NCBI RefSeq assembly: GCF_023101765.2
Contig: NC_064223.1
Location: forward strand, 2,294,001 to 2,358,000
Length of the DNA: 64,000 bases
Reading direction: 5' to 3'
DNA from: Spodoptera frugiperda
Lineage: Eukaryota > Arthropoda > Insecta > Lepidoptera > Noctuidae
Below the pieces are notes generated by a model. The model saw only the letters and a list, made by a program, of their open reading frames with translations. It did no database searches and was not told where the DNA came from. How positions within the stretch are numbered: the first letter of the stretch is position 1; every line of letters starts with the position of its first letter. A program made the translations under genes and the position numbers. Below are positions 1-9,933 of the stretch, piece after piece.

Positions 1-947
1 CCCCACGCATCTCTCTGGCACGATCGGCCGCAGTAGTAGACAAACTGGCATCCTGAACATTTCAGCACTTTGCCCCTGAAATGCAACGACACGGTCACCA
101 TGTCACAATGCAATACAACTGATGCATGTTTAAAAATACTAGTTTGCCATCTGTGTGCAGTGATTTGTGTTTTCAATGTCAATTAAATCAATGTACTAAA
201 AATATAATGATAAATATAGTATTCTTTTTTGTGTGAGAAGAGGTCTTTGCCCAGTTAGGACAGGCTGAGAAAAAATTGTTAAGACTAAAATGTGACATAA
301 TAATTATATTAAATCTTAAAGTGAAAAAGTAGGCAGAGTATTCACTTGGAGCTCAAGACACTATTTTGGAAATATCAATAGTAGCTTAAACAAATTATAA
401 ATGTACACTATCTAACTATCTAAAGGAGTAAAATTAATAAGTAAAATATATTTGGTGTCATAACTTATTACTTATTTATACATTATTTTTAAGGAATAAT
501 GTATTTACAGGTCTTCAACTCGAGAATTATGTGAGATATAAGAATAAATAAGGATAGTATTTGTAAACAAATAAATACAAATTCCAGTTACATAAACATA
601 AAAGTTTAGAAAACATTAATCATACCTATATGAGTTTAAAAACAAGAACAAGATGGCATAAAATAAACAAAAAGTTTTGTACAACTTATTTATATTTTAG
701 TCCATTACAAAAAGAAAATAATTTAGTATTCAGTAAGATTTTAAGTCACAAGTGTGTACCTAGTTACTGTAAATAATATTACAGATTTTTTAAGTTGGAG
801 TTAAGTGAACTTTACTTACTTTTCCAGGCAATTATCGCACCGGCTTCCTTGCTCTTTAGACGATAAAACAAAAGCAAAAGGTTGCTCTGTCAGGATCAAA
901 TCCCCAGCCTTAATAGAGGAATCCGTGTTTCTATACTTATTTCTCAT
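1..947 (-). CDS. SMYD-family SET/MYND lysine methyltransferase, N-terminal part (two exons, 3' end outside window)
   Basis: The model is complement(join(1..75, 820..947)). The first exon starts at ATG 947..945, with an in-frame TGA a few codons upstream, and encodes 42 codons. These include the SET N-lobe stretch AGDLILTEQPFAFVL (residues 14-28) and the first MYND cysteine pair CDNC (37-40). It ends at a consensus donor GTAAGT (819..814). The acceptor CAG at 78..76 joins in frame to residues 43 onward, which carry CSGC (49-52) and YYCGRSCQ (56-63), so the MYND zinc-finger order C-C...C-C...C...C-Q is intact across the intron. SMYD proteins insert MYND inside the SET domain and methylate lysines of histones or other proteins. 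The rest of SET and the C-terminal helices lie beyond base 1. The 744-base intron holds nothing recognised. I see no frame damage. The exact SMYD subtype is not assigned. Confidence 0.8.
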
Positions 948-1833
948 ATTTTTATTTAATGTTATTCAAGTTACACCTAAGAACTAAACCGTACGTATCC
1001 GAATGAGAATGTATTAGGAATGTCAACGTTCTGTGTTCGACGAGTTACGAGGCGAGGTGTTCTTGCGTATGCCGAAAATATGATTTGGCCCCGCTACCTG
1101 CCGGTCCAAATTTAACACTACTCAATACCGGTTACATTATTTTTAGTGAAGACGCGACCACAGCCGGCATATTAAAACGAAAAACAAACAAAAAGTGGGA
1201 CTATTATTAGATCAGCATTTCGTCATGAAAAGTAAAATGAGGAAGGGAAAACAAGCAATCTAGCGAAGTGCAGACAGAAGCAGAATAAAAACATAACCGT
1301 TCCACGAGCCTTTGTTTACCTTTTTTTGACAACAGGATAGAAACATTTCTGTTGCTTTGTGTCAAAAAGAGAAAGATGTAAACTTGAAACAAAATTTGTT
1401 TCGTGTAACAGAGTGATTTATGAGACATTTAGCACATTTTGACACTTCCTGTCAGCTTGTCATCCAGTTTACTGAAATTCTAGTATAACTAAATGACATA
1501 ATCAAATGAGACACGGTCATGGTTTTTGATATTTTTTTGTAAAAGCTACAGCTGTATCACATTTTCCTATAATTATAAAGTGAAATACAGTGTCAATTTT
1601 CTACTTTATCTTGGGTAAACAACGAAAACTTAATTATTATTCATGAAGGTCGTGCTAAAATACTAGGACTTAAAAATTAAAAAAAGGATTGAATTGTCAA
1701 AATAACACTGACAGTTGACAGTAATAATAAATACCACACGAGAACTCGAGAGGACGATCGAAAAATAAAAACAAGGCAACGTGTTGTATTTCTGTGGTTA
1801 TAAAATAGTTATTTACGATATAATAAAAGAAAA
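948..1833. promoter_or_regulatory. Head-to-head intergenic region between SMYD-like and C1orf131-like genes
   Basis: This 886-base stretch separates two divergent start codons, so both promoters should lie here. The part from about 1020 to 1180 is visibly richer in CpG than the rest. No TATA box at a convincing distance from either ATG was seen, which suits housekeeping-type promoters. Open frames within it look like chance. Confidence 0.45.
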
Positions 1834-3613
1834 ATGTCGCTAATAATGACTAAAGCTGCGCTAGCAATGAAAAATCCTGAGGTTAACTTTAAATTTGTAA
1901 AGTTTGAAGCTCACAAGCCTAAAAAGAAGACTGCTGCTGATAATAGTGATAACAGTGAAATAAAACCTGGAAGTCAGCAGACTAGCAAAGATTTAGATCT
2001 TAAGAAGATTCGCCATGAAGTTGTCAAGTTTGGAATGTCGGGTTTTGACCCTACGAAGAAAGAAGAAGCGAGGATAGCGCTCGCAGTTAGTTTAGGTTAG
2101 TTCCTATTTAATATACGAGTTTGTTCTACTAGAAATATATTTTTTTAAAGGTATCTTTTCATAAGTATGCTTTCTCTGTTCTTTAATTATGTCTCTATTT
2201 ATACATTACTCAAATCTAAGGCAACCCACTGACCGGAACTAGTATTCCTGCACTGAGCTAGAATTTTTGGAGGCCTATGTTGAGTTCAGCAGAGGTCTTG
2301 TAGGTGATTATAATTAACTATATTTTGTGTATATTTATTTCAGGTGCAAAACCTCCTAAAAAGGAATATGTAAACTATAAAGAGCTTATGGAAAAGAGAA
2401 AACAAGAGAAGAAAAAAGAATTAGAAGACAAACAGCAGATGAGGTCTAAGAGTATATTACAGACTGGAGGCAAGAAGAAAAAGAAGACCAACAATGATGT
2501 CGGACACTTACTTAGCAGTTATGGAAAGGTAAAACCTAATTTCTTTTTAATGACTTACTTAAATTACTTAAATTCATATTGTCCCTTAGCTAACAACACT
2601 GCTCAAGTTGAAAATTGCTGATTTTTACATTGTAATGCCTTTGGATGAAGCTGCATATTGCATGTCGAACCTTTGGCCTCATGATATAGATTTCAGCTAA
2701 TCAGAAGCCGTAATTAAAATAATTATTACAGAAGTATTCCATTGTGATCAGTCTTGAGCTTTACACTTTACCTCGCAGCAATTGCTTATTTTAATAACTT
2801 AACCCATGGTTCACACAACCTTTCTTCCATCAAATATTTAAAACACAATGCAAGCATTGTTTCAGGTCAGTTTTCTGTGAGGCTGTGGTATCACTCTGGT
2901 CAGGTCAGCCCATTCATGTTGAAACATAGCTCTCCCACACTTAAAGACTCGTCTTTATGACAAAATCTCGAAAATCCTCAGTTAGATATATTATATACTC
3001 CTTTGCAGAGTCCAAGTGATGAAATAAATAGCAGTCTCATGATGATGATATTATTTGGAGCTTTATTCACTGTTGTGACTGGCTACTGGTCTATGTCTAT
3101 CCTCTATGACTGTTTCATGTGAAGTTAATAACATTTTTGTTTTAATTTTAGTTGTAATAAATAATAGTTTACTTAGAAGTATTAGATTTTTAAAAAACAC
3201 TAGGATTTTCTCCTGTGTCATGGGTGTGTTTACAAACATACAAGTTCACATACACATCACACCCAGACCTAAAACAACAATTTGTGGATCACATAAAGAG
3301 TTGCTCTGTGTGGGAATCGAACCCGTTACATGTTGCGTGGTAGCTTGCTGCTTAGCCAATGCAGTAACTGTGCAGTCAATAGTGATTAAAAGTATTGTAG
3401 CATTTAAATATAATTAATATTTATTGGCTATGATTACTATGAGTATGTATTCCTAGATTATTATTAACTTGATTGTAGTGTTTTTGTTTCTAGATAGATA
3501 TAAGTATTGTTGATAAAACATTTATAATTTTGTTATTATTTCAGGTAAAGAAGAATGATTTAAAGAAAGATGATAAAGGACCGAAAAAGAAGAAGAAAAG
3601 TAAAATTATTTGA
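1834..3613 (+). CDS. C1orf131 homologue (DUF4602), small basic nucleolar protein, three exons
   Basis: Join(1834..2095, 2344..2528, 3545..3613) gives 171 residues. Donors are GTTAGT at 2096 and GTAAAA at 2529; acceptors are TTTCAG at 2343 and 3544. The phases join without error. The family core is visible: a charged helix ending EVVKFGMSGF (residues 62-71), then AKPPKKEYVNYKELMEKRKQ (89-108), matching the AKPPKK..VNYK..E motif of human C1orf131. The C-terminus is a run of lysines. The human protein has been placed in the small-subunit processome, so a role in pre-rRNA processing in the nucleolus is the likely function. The protein is shorter than the human one and I do not see the family's usual C-terminal segment. 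Poly(A) signals AATAAA follow at 3616 and 3623. The second intron carries a SINE (3201..3377). Confidence 0.85.
3201..3377 (-). repeat. tRNA-derived SINE, family B (moth type), in intron 2 of the DUF4602 gene
   Basis: Read on the minus strand, this begins with a tRNA-like head containing a Pol III B-box-like GGTTCGATTCC. It continues into a tail with the conserved words TTTGTGTGATCC and GTTTGTAAACACACCC, ending near CAGGAGAAAATCCTA. The same sequence recurs at about 23100, 41464, 56179 and 63613 in this window. No intact target-site duplication was identified. Confidence 0.7.
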
Positions 3614-3947
3614 ATAATAAATAATAAATTATTAGAAATACAAAACGATTTTTATTGTCAAATTGATAGAAAGAGAAATTGTTAACCCATAAAAAAGAAT
3701 AAATATTTTTTAAGATTACTCCTGCTGTTCCTATCATAGCAATGCGTTGTAAACTTATGTTATAACACTTTCATAAGGCGCGTACTGATGGCCTGATTAT
3801 GAAATGTTGAAATTATACTTAATAAAGAATCTATGAAAATATTAAACAAATACATATAAAGAATAACAAAAAAATATAAAATAAACACACTCATGACAAG
3901 AGGTGAGTTAATTACTATTATAATTAGTTTAACTTCATTAACTAGTT

Positions 3948-4225
3948 CAGAGATGGCGAACCATTGGCACGCGTGCCATTGATGGCACGCAGCACAATAT
4001 TTCGGGCACGTCTTTGATCTGAAAATCTGTTTATGCATGTCATTATTTTCAGATATGTTACACATTAAAGATTCAGTTACACAAATAAGTCCTATTCAGG
4101 AGAAATTCTGCTTAACGAACTTTCAAAAATATTAATCATTGTTTTTATGGCACATATAGCACCTCAAACAACATTTCTTTGGAAAAATGGCACGTTTACC
4201 TATATGAAAAGGTTCGCCGTCTCTG
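3948..4225. mobile_element. hAT-type MITE with 8-bp target-site duplication
   Basis: Terminal inverted repeats CAGAGATGGCGAACC (left) and GGTTCGCCGTCTCTG (right) differ at one position. They are flanked on both sides by a perfect 8-base duplication AACTAGTT (3940..3947 and 4226..4233). CAG..CTG ends and an 8-bp duplication are the hallmark of hAT transposons. The 278-base body has no coding capacity, so it must have been moved by a transposase encoded elsewhere. Confidence 0.85.
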
Positions 4226-4233
4226 AACTAGTT

Positions 4234-5006
4234 AGTTTTGTATGCTTTCAAAAGCAAAACATAGCATGATCTCTTCATGTATAGCAGCATATCCTACAAC
4301 CCTATGTTTTCCAAATACTTTGACTTTGACGTTAGAAATAGGTAATTACTACCATAAAATAACGAGTTTTATCTTTATATAGGTAATACCTAGCTGGGTA
4401 TTTATATACACGATTTCACGATAACTTATTTTACTAAGAAGCACGTGCGATAATATAAGTAGATTTAAATTGGAAACTAAAAATGTAATTGGCTTTATCT
4501 CGCCATCGATATCAAAATTAAACTTGTCGTTGTCGCCAGTAAAATAAAAAAATAATATTTTAGGTGAGCATAAAGACCTCAATGGAAACAAAAACAATTG
4601 ATAGGTACATAAAAATATTTATTTATGCTAAATAAATGGTTTTAATGTTTAATGCCATCAAGAATAAGAGTGTGTACCAAAAATCAGATTGATCTGCCGT
4701 CAGGAAGGGATAGGAATACTAATTAGGTATCTACTAAAGTCCTAAAGACCCAAATAAACAAACAAACAAACAGGTGAAACTAAATAAAACTGTTTAATAT
4801 GAAGATACCTATATAATTAATTTGTTTACCAATGCATTTTTGCGGCCAAAGGTATTAACTTAATGTAGGGTAGGTAATTAATAGATTACAAGTTTAATAA
4901 GCATCTCATTAGCAACAAACTTTTTCAAAAGAAATGATTAAGTATCCTTAAATTACAACCTTAATGACACTAATTTAATACTCCAGTGGGGGTAGAAAGC
5001 GTTTAC
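4234..5006. other. Intergenic spacer upstream of the heptad-repeat gene
   Basis: AT-rich DNA without a supported gene. A short AAAC microsatellite occurs near 4752..4770. Enhancers for the gene at 5095 may lie here, but I could not define any. Confidence 0.4.
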
Positions 5007-5040
5007 TATAAAACAGGTATCATTTATCAAAATATCAACA
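5007..5040 (+). promoter_or_regulatory. TATA box and probable start site of the 205-residue protein gene
   Basis: TATAAAA lies at 5007..5013. A pyrimidine/adenine start context (ATCAACAG) follows about 28-30 bases downstream near 5036, which is the standard insect TATA-to-start distance. The resulting 5' leader is about 58 bases before ATG 5095, and no intron is needed. Confidence 0.6.
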
Positions 5041-5094
5041 GTAAACCGTCATCTGACCGTCGAGATACGTCATATCTTCAAGACATTTATCACA

Positions 5095-5712
5095 ATGGAA
5101 CTACACATGCATTTGTCAGTTGCATTCCGTGCTTTAGATCGTAAATGGGGCACGCCAGTGGACTTGGACACTTCAGAAGATTTAACCACATCTTTACCTG
5201 CTGTGGTAGACTTACCAACGACCACATTTTCTTCAGAAGAATTTTTACGGGCAAGAAGAATACAGAAGTCATATTTGAGAGAAGAGGAGCAGAGATTGGA
5301 GAGTGCAGACGATACGTTTGCGGATATATCTAGTGCAAGAATACCATCAGTGTCTAATGAATCCTGTGTAGAAGAATTCAGTGGATGTTCAGAAGAATCC
5401 AGTGGTTGTCCAGAAGAATCCAGTGGTTGCTCATATTTATCTAGTGGTTGTACAGAAGAATCCAGTTATTATCCAGAAGAATCCACTACTTACACAGAAG
5501 AAAGCAGTAGTTCTTTAGTATCAGAATTTGATACTGAACTTATAAGGAGTGTTGAAGTACATTTCCAGAAGTGCGAAGCAGATTGCACTGCCATTCTGGA
5601 ATCTGGATTGGAAAGAGATACATGGTGGAATGTGTTTCGTTTGTTTAAGGATAGAGCTAAGTTTTTCTTTGATAAGTGTAAGAAAAATAGTGAACGTTTT
5701 AGTCGAGGATAG
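5095..5712 (+). CDS. Unrecognised single-exon 205-residue protein with Glu-Ser-Cys heptapeptide repeats
   Basis: I do not recognise the family. The frame is open from ATG 5095 to TAG 5712 with a TATA promoter just upstream and a poly(A) signal at 6062, so an intronless, regulated gene is likely. Residues 1-90 are mixed and acidic. Residues 93-141 are seven tandem heptads of the form EESSGCx, the central ones being EESSGCP, EESSGCS and YLSSGCT, with the last three drifting to Tyr/Thr/Ser. Residues 142-205 return to ordinary composition and end in a basic, aromatic amphipathic helix (WWNVFRLFKDRAKFFFDKCKK, here broken as WWNVFRLFKDRAK then FFFDKCKK). No signal peptide or membrane span is seen. 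Acidic, Ser-rich repeats could be phosphorylated, or the cysteines could bind metal or form disulfides; both are guesses. Confidence 0.65.
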   Translation: MELHMHLSVAFRALDRKWGTPVDLDTSEDLTTSLPAVVDLPTTTFSSEEFLRARRIQKSYLREEEQRLESADDTFADISSARIPSVSNESCVEEFSGCSEESSGCPEESSGCSYLSSGCTEESSYYPEESTTYTEESSSSLVSEFDTELIRSVEVHFQKCEADCTAILESGLERDTWWNVFRLFKDRAKFFFDKCKKNSERFSRG

Positions 5713-6021
5713 TATTGTGAAGATACATTAAGTGTGTAAAAGTGATAGAAGTTATGGTTTTATAATGTAGTGTAGGTGTGTTACCTATATAAATATTTAA
5801 TTTATTATCGTGCTACCATAGTGAGGGTATCTACATAATGTGTAAGAATCTAATTTAGAGTTATTTATTTTTAATGTAATTTTATGTAAAACTGTAATTT
5901 TTAGTTGAGTGTTTTTACAAGCGTGACTGCCGAACTAGGTAACTATCACGATATCTCTCAGGTAGGTAGCTCAGGTAGGTAGGTAATCAATCAATCAATC
6001 AATTCCAATAATAGTGGTAAT

Positions 6022-6067
6022 AGCTTTATAACTGGTACATTCAATGCCTTATCCTTTGAGGAATAAA
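6022..6067 (+). promoter_or_regulatory. 3' UTR end of the 205-residue gene: AGCTTTA box and AATAAA
   Basis: AATAAA at 6062..6067 is the first canonical poly(A) signal after the stop, giving a 3' UTR of roughly 370 bases. AGCTTTA at 6022..6028 equals the Bearded box, a microRNA target word known from Notch-pathway genes of flies; a single copy may be chance. An ATCA/AGGT simple-repeat tract lies at about 5964..6002. Confidence 0.5.
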
Positions 6068-6409
6068 AGCATGATATTAAAGGTTAGTTACTAATTAATA
6101 TAATTATTTTAAATGAAATTTTAGTGTAAAATATCTGTCTTTTCTTTTTCTATCATACTGTCTCCCTATAGAAGCTAAGCTGCTAAATAATATACTTCTA
6201 ACTTGTTGTCTCCCGTCTAGTTGAATACTCCCTTGTATCGATACTTTGAATATCTGTCTCCCTGATTTACGGTTTACCTTTATTTCTTTGGGACAACATA
6301 ACATTCCTATTTTGTTCTTTGAAGGCACATTTTGCGATTATTTCTTACTGTAATTGATATCTGTATCTTTAATATGAGTTTGCTTTACGTTAAAGTAATC
6401 GAAACGAGA

Positions 6410-6500
6410 GTGCGTTTGGCGCTCTGACTGGTTTGTTCGGGATTTGAACCCGATACCAATTAGCTCGTCAGTCACACTTGCGACCACTCCACTATTGAGA
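6410..6500 (-). repeat. tRNA-derived SINE remnant
   Basis: The minus strand reads GTGGAGTGGTCGCAAGTGTG followed by GGTATCGGGTTCAAATCCCG. This is an A-box-like and B-box-like pair in tRNA spacing but without a full cloverleaf. It is distinct from the family B SINE. It lies between the 3' ends of the two convergent genes. Confidence 0.5.
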
Positions 6501-6711
6501 TATTATATTTTTTGTGTCACAATAAAACAACAAAATAAATGTTAAATATTTTATAATTGAAAAATAACTAGGTATTATAATAACCATAATATTTACAATA
6601 ACATAAATACATTAGTACATCGTATTACGCCGGCAAGTTCATTTTTTTACAATAAATAGTTTTAAGCATTTCATTAAAAATAAAATACAACGTATCTAAC
6701 TAACAATTAAT

Positions 6712-9700
6712 TTACACATAGGGCTCGAAATATTTTATAGCAGTCGTCATAGGTTTTTCGTTGATTTTGTTCGTTGTTAAAGTATTCTTTACGCGCATCT
6801 TTATATCCCTAGGCTTCAACACATTCTTGTGGTTGGCGCACGGAGGCCTCACACACACGTATTGCTTGCTGGGCGTGAATATAGACTTAGAACTAAGACC
6901 AGACGTCTCTAGGAAGAAGTCGAAGGTTCCCTTGGTTTTGGGCGCATTCAGCTCTGGGTTGTTGTTCAACACCATCCTGGGCTCCAGCTTGACAGTGTTG
7001 TAGGAGCCGCTGTTGCTCCCGGACGAATTACTAGACTCAATATCTGAGTTCCTTACAGATTCAGTCTCTAAATTCTCTATATTTGAAAGGAGATCAGGCT
7101 TATTAGACAACTTGGCGTTTTTAGACAAACCCTTATTCAAGGCATTCTCGTTACTATCAAGAAAATTATCAGCTGTTTCATTGTCTTCCTTATTATTAGT
7201 ATTATGCTGTTTATCTTTATCAGGTACATTGGTAAGATGCTCGGTCACAACATCGGACATGGAACCGTCGCTGCTACCGGAGCTGATGCGGTATTCCTCT
7301 GCAACGATGCTGCCGAGTTCATCGTCTATTTTAAATTCCTCAAAGTTCTGTGACAAATCGAATTTGTCAATGTCATCGAAGTATTCAGCTTTGTGCATTT
7401 CTGCGTTATTGCATTGATTCTTCTCGGGTCCATGGTTGAACTGATTGTCCAGTTCTGTCAGATTAATCTGCTTGTTACCTCCCTTGCCACCTTTGTTAAT
7501 CTCAGATAGTATAGAAGACACTGTGTTACCCATTTGTATGGAAGCACGAGGGTCCAGTTTTGGTTGCAGAGGATGCATAGCAAAGTTAGTCAAGTAACTG
7601 TCAGCAGTTTGCTGGAAGGAGCGGCTCTGTTCATCATTCGACTTATCATCTTCATCCGGAATGATGATCTCAGTGACGTGAGGAAGTTTGGGAATGTCTT
7701 TGTCACTGATCTTGTTCTGGATCCTGGGCAGAGACACCACCTTGGCCACGCTGTTTCTCGGGCTGATGGCGTGCACGGGGTACTGCTCGTTGTGGATCTC
7801 GACCGTTGGCTGTGTGAGTAGCAACTCCCTCTTGCCATTGCTGACTACTGGAACATTTATCTCTGAAATGGAGCAGTAGTCAGGCTCTATATTGTTGACA
7901 GTTGCTACTTGTCCCACTTTTCTCGTCTTAACATCTGCAACCCGTTGGTTAGCCGCAACGGCTTCAGAGTCTAACTGCTCTGTCATTTGTTTGACAGTGT
8001 TTTCGGCTTTCCATTTAGCCGAAAGGTTCTTTGGCTTAGGTGGCAGGGCGGGAGGAGTTCTTGGCACCTTACGCTTGTTGAATATTTTCATAGACCCGAG
8101 CTCGTTATCAAGTTTTCTTTCAACAACATTATTTACATTGCGATTTTCTATGTTAGCAGCGATGTTTTTCACTATAGAACCTCTTATTTTTGGAACTGCA
8201 GGCTTCTCAATGGCTTGTACGGTGCGCGGTATTGGCGCTGGTTTAGCATCAGTGCCTTTGGTTATAATCGGTTCGTATTCATTGCTGTACAAGCTTTGTA
8301 TCTCATAATGGAAGCCCTGAGCTGTGTTCGGTACCTCATAACTGTGTTCAGATGCTGTTTCCAAGCTGAATTTAACAATTTTATTAGCTCTCTTGTCTGG
8401 TCGAGGTAGCGTGTTACTGGTGTTATTTGGTCTTACTTTCTCATCGTAAGAGATGCTGTTCAGGGTGGAGAATTGTACACGCTTTGTTGATGCTTTAGGA
8501 CTGGGCGCTTCACTAGATTTAGAATTGTCATTGCTGCTGTCATCCAATGAATTCTGAAGCAAGATTTGGTTGACACACTCCAGCACCGGATTGTTTTTAT
8601 AAATCTCATTGGTAGGATTTTCATCAGCATCACTAGTACTTGCGTACCAGTTTTCGTTGCCATCAGTATTAGTCACTTGCTTTGATTCCACATTATTATT
8701 CTTGTCATCAAATCTTGTGCTGAATATTTCATTGTTGTTCATTATATTATTGCACAATATTTCATTTTTAGCTGATACTACTTCAGTATGAATGCCATTG
8801 TTGTAACCAACACCCAGCATATCTTCTGAGGACTTTGATTTATTCATTATTGGCCTCTGATCCATGCAGTCTCCTTCTTGTTCGGGATCACTAACATTAC
8901 AATACCATGGTTTCTCATTGCCTTCTTCGCTGAGAACGTTATTAAGGAAGAGTTGTCTGTTTGCCTTTATTTCATCTGATCCTTGTCTCTTGATTCCGTG
9001 TAATCTTTCTACTTTTGTAGAATAGGTTTTCTCGGATTCGCTGCCTGTATTTTCTATTTCCTTTTTGGCAGCTTCACCGATAAGCTGGTCAATTTTCATT
9101 GAAGCTCTTCTGATATCATTAGCGATTTGATTCGCTGTGATCTCGTCATCATGGTTTACTTGGTAGCTCATGCCGATGCATTCCTCAGCACTGCTGCTGT
9201 TTGCTTGGTTGTTGTTGTTGTTGTAACCTTTCTGCATGTTGTCACCATATTTGTTATTGTTCTTTCTTCCTGAGTATTTTCTTGATCTTCTGAAGACGTC
9301 TCGTCGTACGAAAGCTTGTTTGTTTTTGATGAAGGTACCCTTACTGCCGACGCTGGCATTATTGCCTTCTTCACTGGAACTTGTGTTGCCGTAAACTATC
9401 TCACTCTTCGGCAACTGGTACTGGAAGCTCTTACTTAACCTAGTATTTTTTTGGAATACCGGTGGAGAATTTCTTTCACGATAACTACAGCTCCTGACGA
9501 ACGTGTTCTGGAACCTGGAGTCAGTGCTTTCTAAGCTCTGGAATTCAGGATCTGTTTCGATGTTGGTCTGTTCGCTGGTGAACCCGAGCAGTTGCTGGCA
9601 ATTGCTGCAGTACGACTTGCGAGCCTTCAGTTTTGCAATCTCTTCTTGTTGTGATTTGATGATTTTTTCTTTTTGGTGGAGTGCGACGTGAATCTGTTTC

Positions 9701-9933
9701 TGTTCTCTGGTTAGGCGGGATTCCAGCAGGACTAACGATCGTAGTACCAATGCCAGCTGGTCTTGTCGGAGCCGTCTCTCCTGCGCCGCCTTCTTGTCGC
9801 GCGCGGCGAGGGCGTGGCCAGCCTCCACCAGCTGGTGCCTCTGCTTCAGGACGGACTCGGACTGCTGCTGCAGCGCGTTGCGCACCGCGTCCAGCTCCCG
9901 CCTCAACTCCATCGCCTCTGAGCTGCTATCCAT
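6712..9933 (-). CDS. Large unassigned coiled-coil, proline-motif scaffold-like protein (1073 residues), main coding exon
   Basis: The start is placed at ATG 9933..9931 because it lies immediately after a strong acceptor (TTTCTCTTTCCAG). Base composition also changes there from AT-rich intron to coding; the frame happens to stay open upstream to 10122. The product is 1073 residues. Residues 3-106 form a long charged coiled coil, followed at once by a CSNC pair (109-112). An Asn run lies near 236-243. Around residues 618-634 the segment RTPPALPPKPKN contains both SH3-ligand classes (RxxPxxP and PxxPxK). The remainder is Ser/Asn/Asp-rich and probably disordered. A conserved-looking block TFDFFLETSGLSSKSIFTPS lies near 998-1018, and the protein ends YFEPYV. 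This suggests a cytoskeletal or signalling scaffold; that is inference. No family could be named. The 5' non-coding exon(s) must lie at higher coordinates. Confidence 0.8.
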   Translation of the reverse strand: MDSSSEAMELRRELDAVRNALQQQSESVLKQRHQLVEAGHALAARDKKAAQERRLRQDQLALVLRSLVLLESRLTREQKQIHVALHQKEKIIKSQQEEIAKLKARKSYCSNCQQLLGFTSEQTNIETDPEFQSLESTDSRFQNTFVRSCSYRERNSPPVFQKNTRLSKSFQYQLPKSEIVYGNTSSSEEGNNASVGSKGTFIKNKQAFVRRDVFRRSRKYSGRKNNNKYGDNMQKGYNNNNNQANSSSAEECIGMSYQVNHDDEITANQIANDIRRASMKIDQLIGEAAKKEIENTGSESEKTYSTKVERLHGIKRQGSDEIKANRQLFLNNVLSEEGNEKPWYCNVSDPEQEGDCMDQRPIMNKSKSSEDMLGVGYNNGIHTEVVSAKNEILCNNIMNNNEIFSTRFDDKNNNVESKQVTNTDGNENWYASTSDADENPTNEIYKNNPVLECVNQILLQNSLDDSSNDNSKSSEAPSPKASTKRVQFSTLNSISYDEKVRPNNTSNTLPRPDKRANKIVKFSLETASEHSYEVPNTAQGFHYEIQSLYSNEYEPIITKGTDAKPAPIPRTVQAIEKPAVPKIRGSIVKNIAANIENRNVNNVVERKLDNELGSMKIFNKRKVPRTPPALPPKPKNLSAKWKAENTVKQMTEQLDSEAVAANQRVADVKTRKVGQVATVNNIEPDYCSISEINVPVVSNGKRELLLTQPTVEIHNEQYPVHAISPRNSVAKVVSLPRIQNKISDKDIPKLPHVTEIIIPDEDDKSNDEQSRSFQQTADSYLTNFAMHPLQPKLDPRASIQMGNTVSSILSEINKGGKGGNKQINLTELDNQFNHGPEKNQCNNAEMHKAEYFDDIDKFDLSQNFEEFKIDDELGSIVAEEYRISSGSSDGSMSDVVTEHLTNVPDKDKQHNTNNKEDNETADNFLDSNENALNKGLSKNAKLSNKPDLLSNIENLETESVRNSDIESSNSSGSNSGSYNTVKLEPRMVLNNNPELNAPKTKGTFDFFLETSGLSSKSIFTPSKQYVCVRPPCANHKNVLKPRDIKMRVKNTLTTNKINEKPMTTAIKYFEPYV

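Noticed and set aside
5145..5731. Two 60-62 codon plus frames and a minus frame over the heptad-repeat gene
   Set aside because: Shadows of the 205-residue frame, without promoter or composition support.
6410..6500. Possible tRNA gene on the minus strand
   Set aside because: It has A- and B-box-like words but no complete acceptor or anticodon stem; better explained as a SINE remnant.
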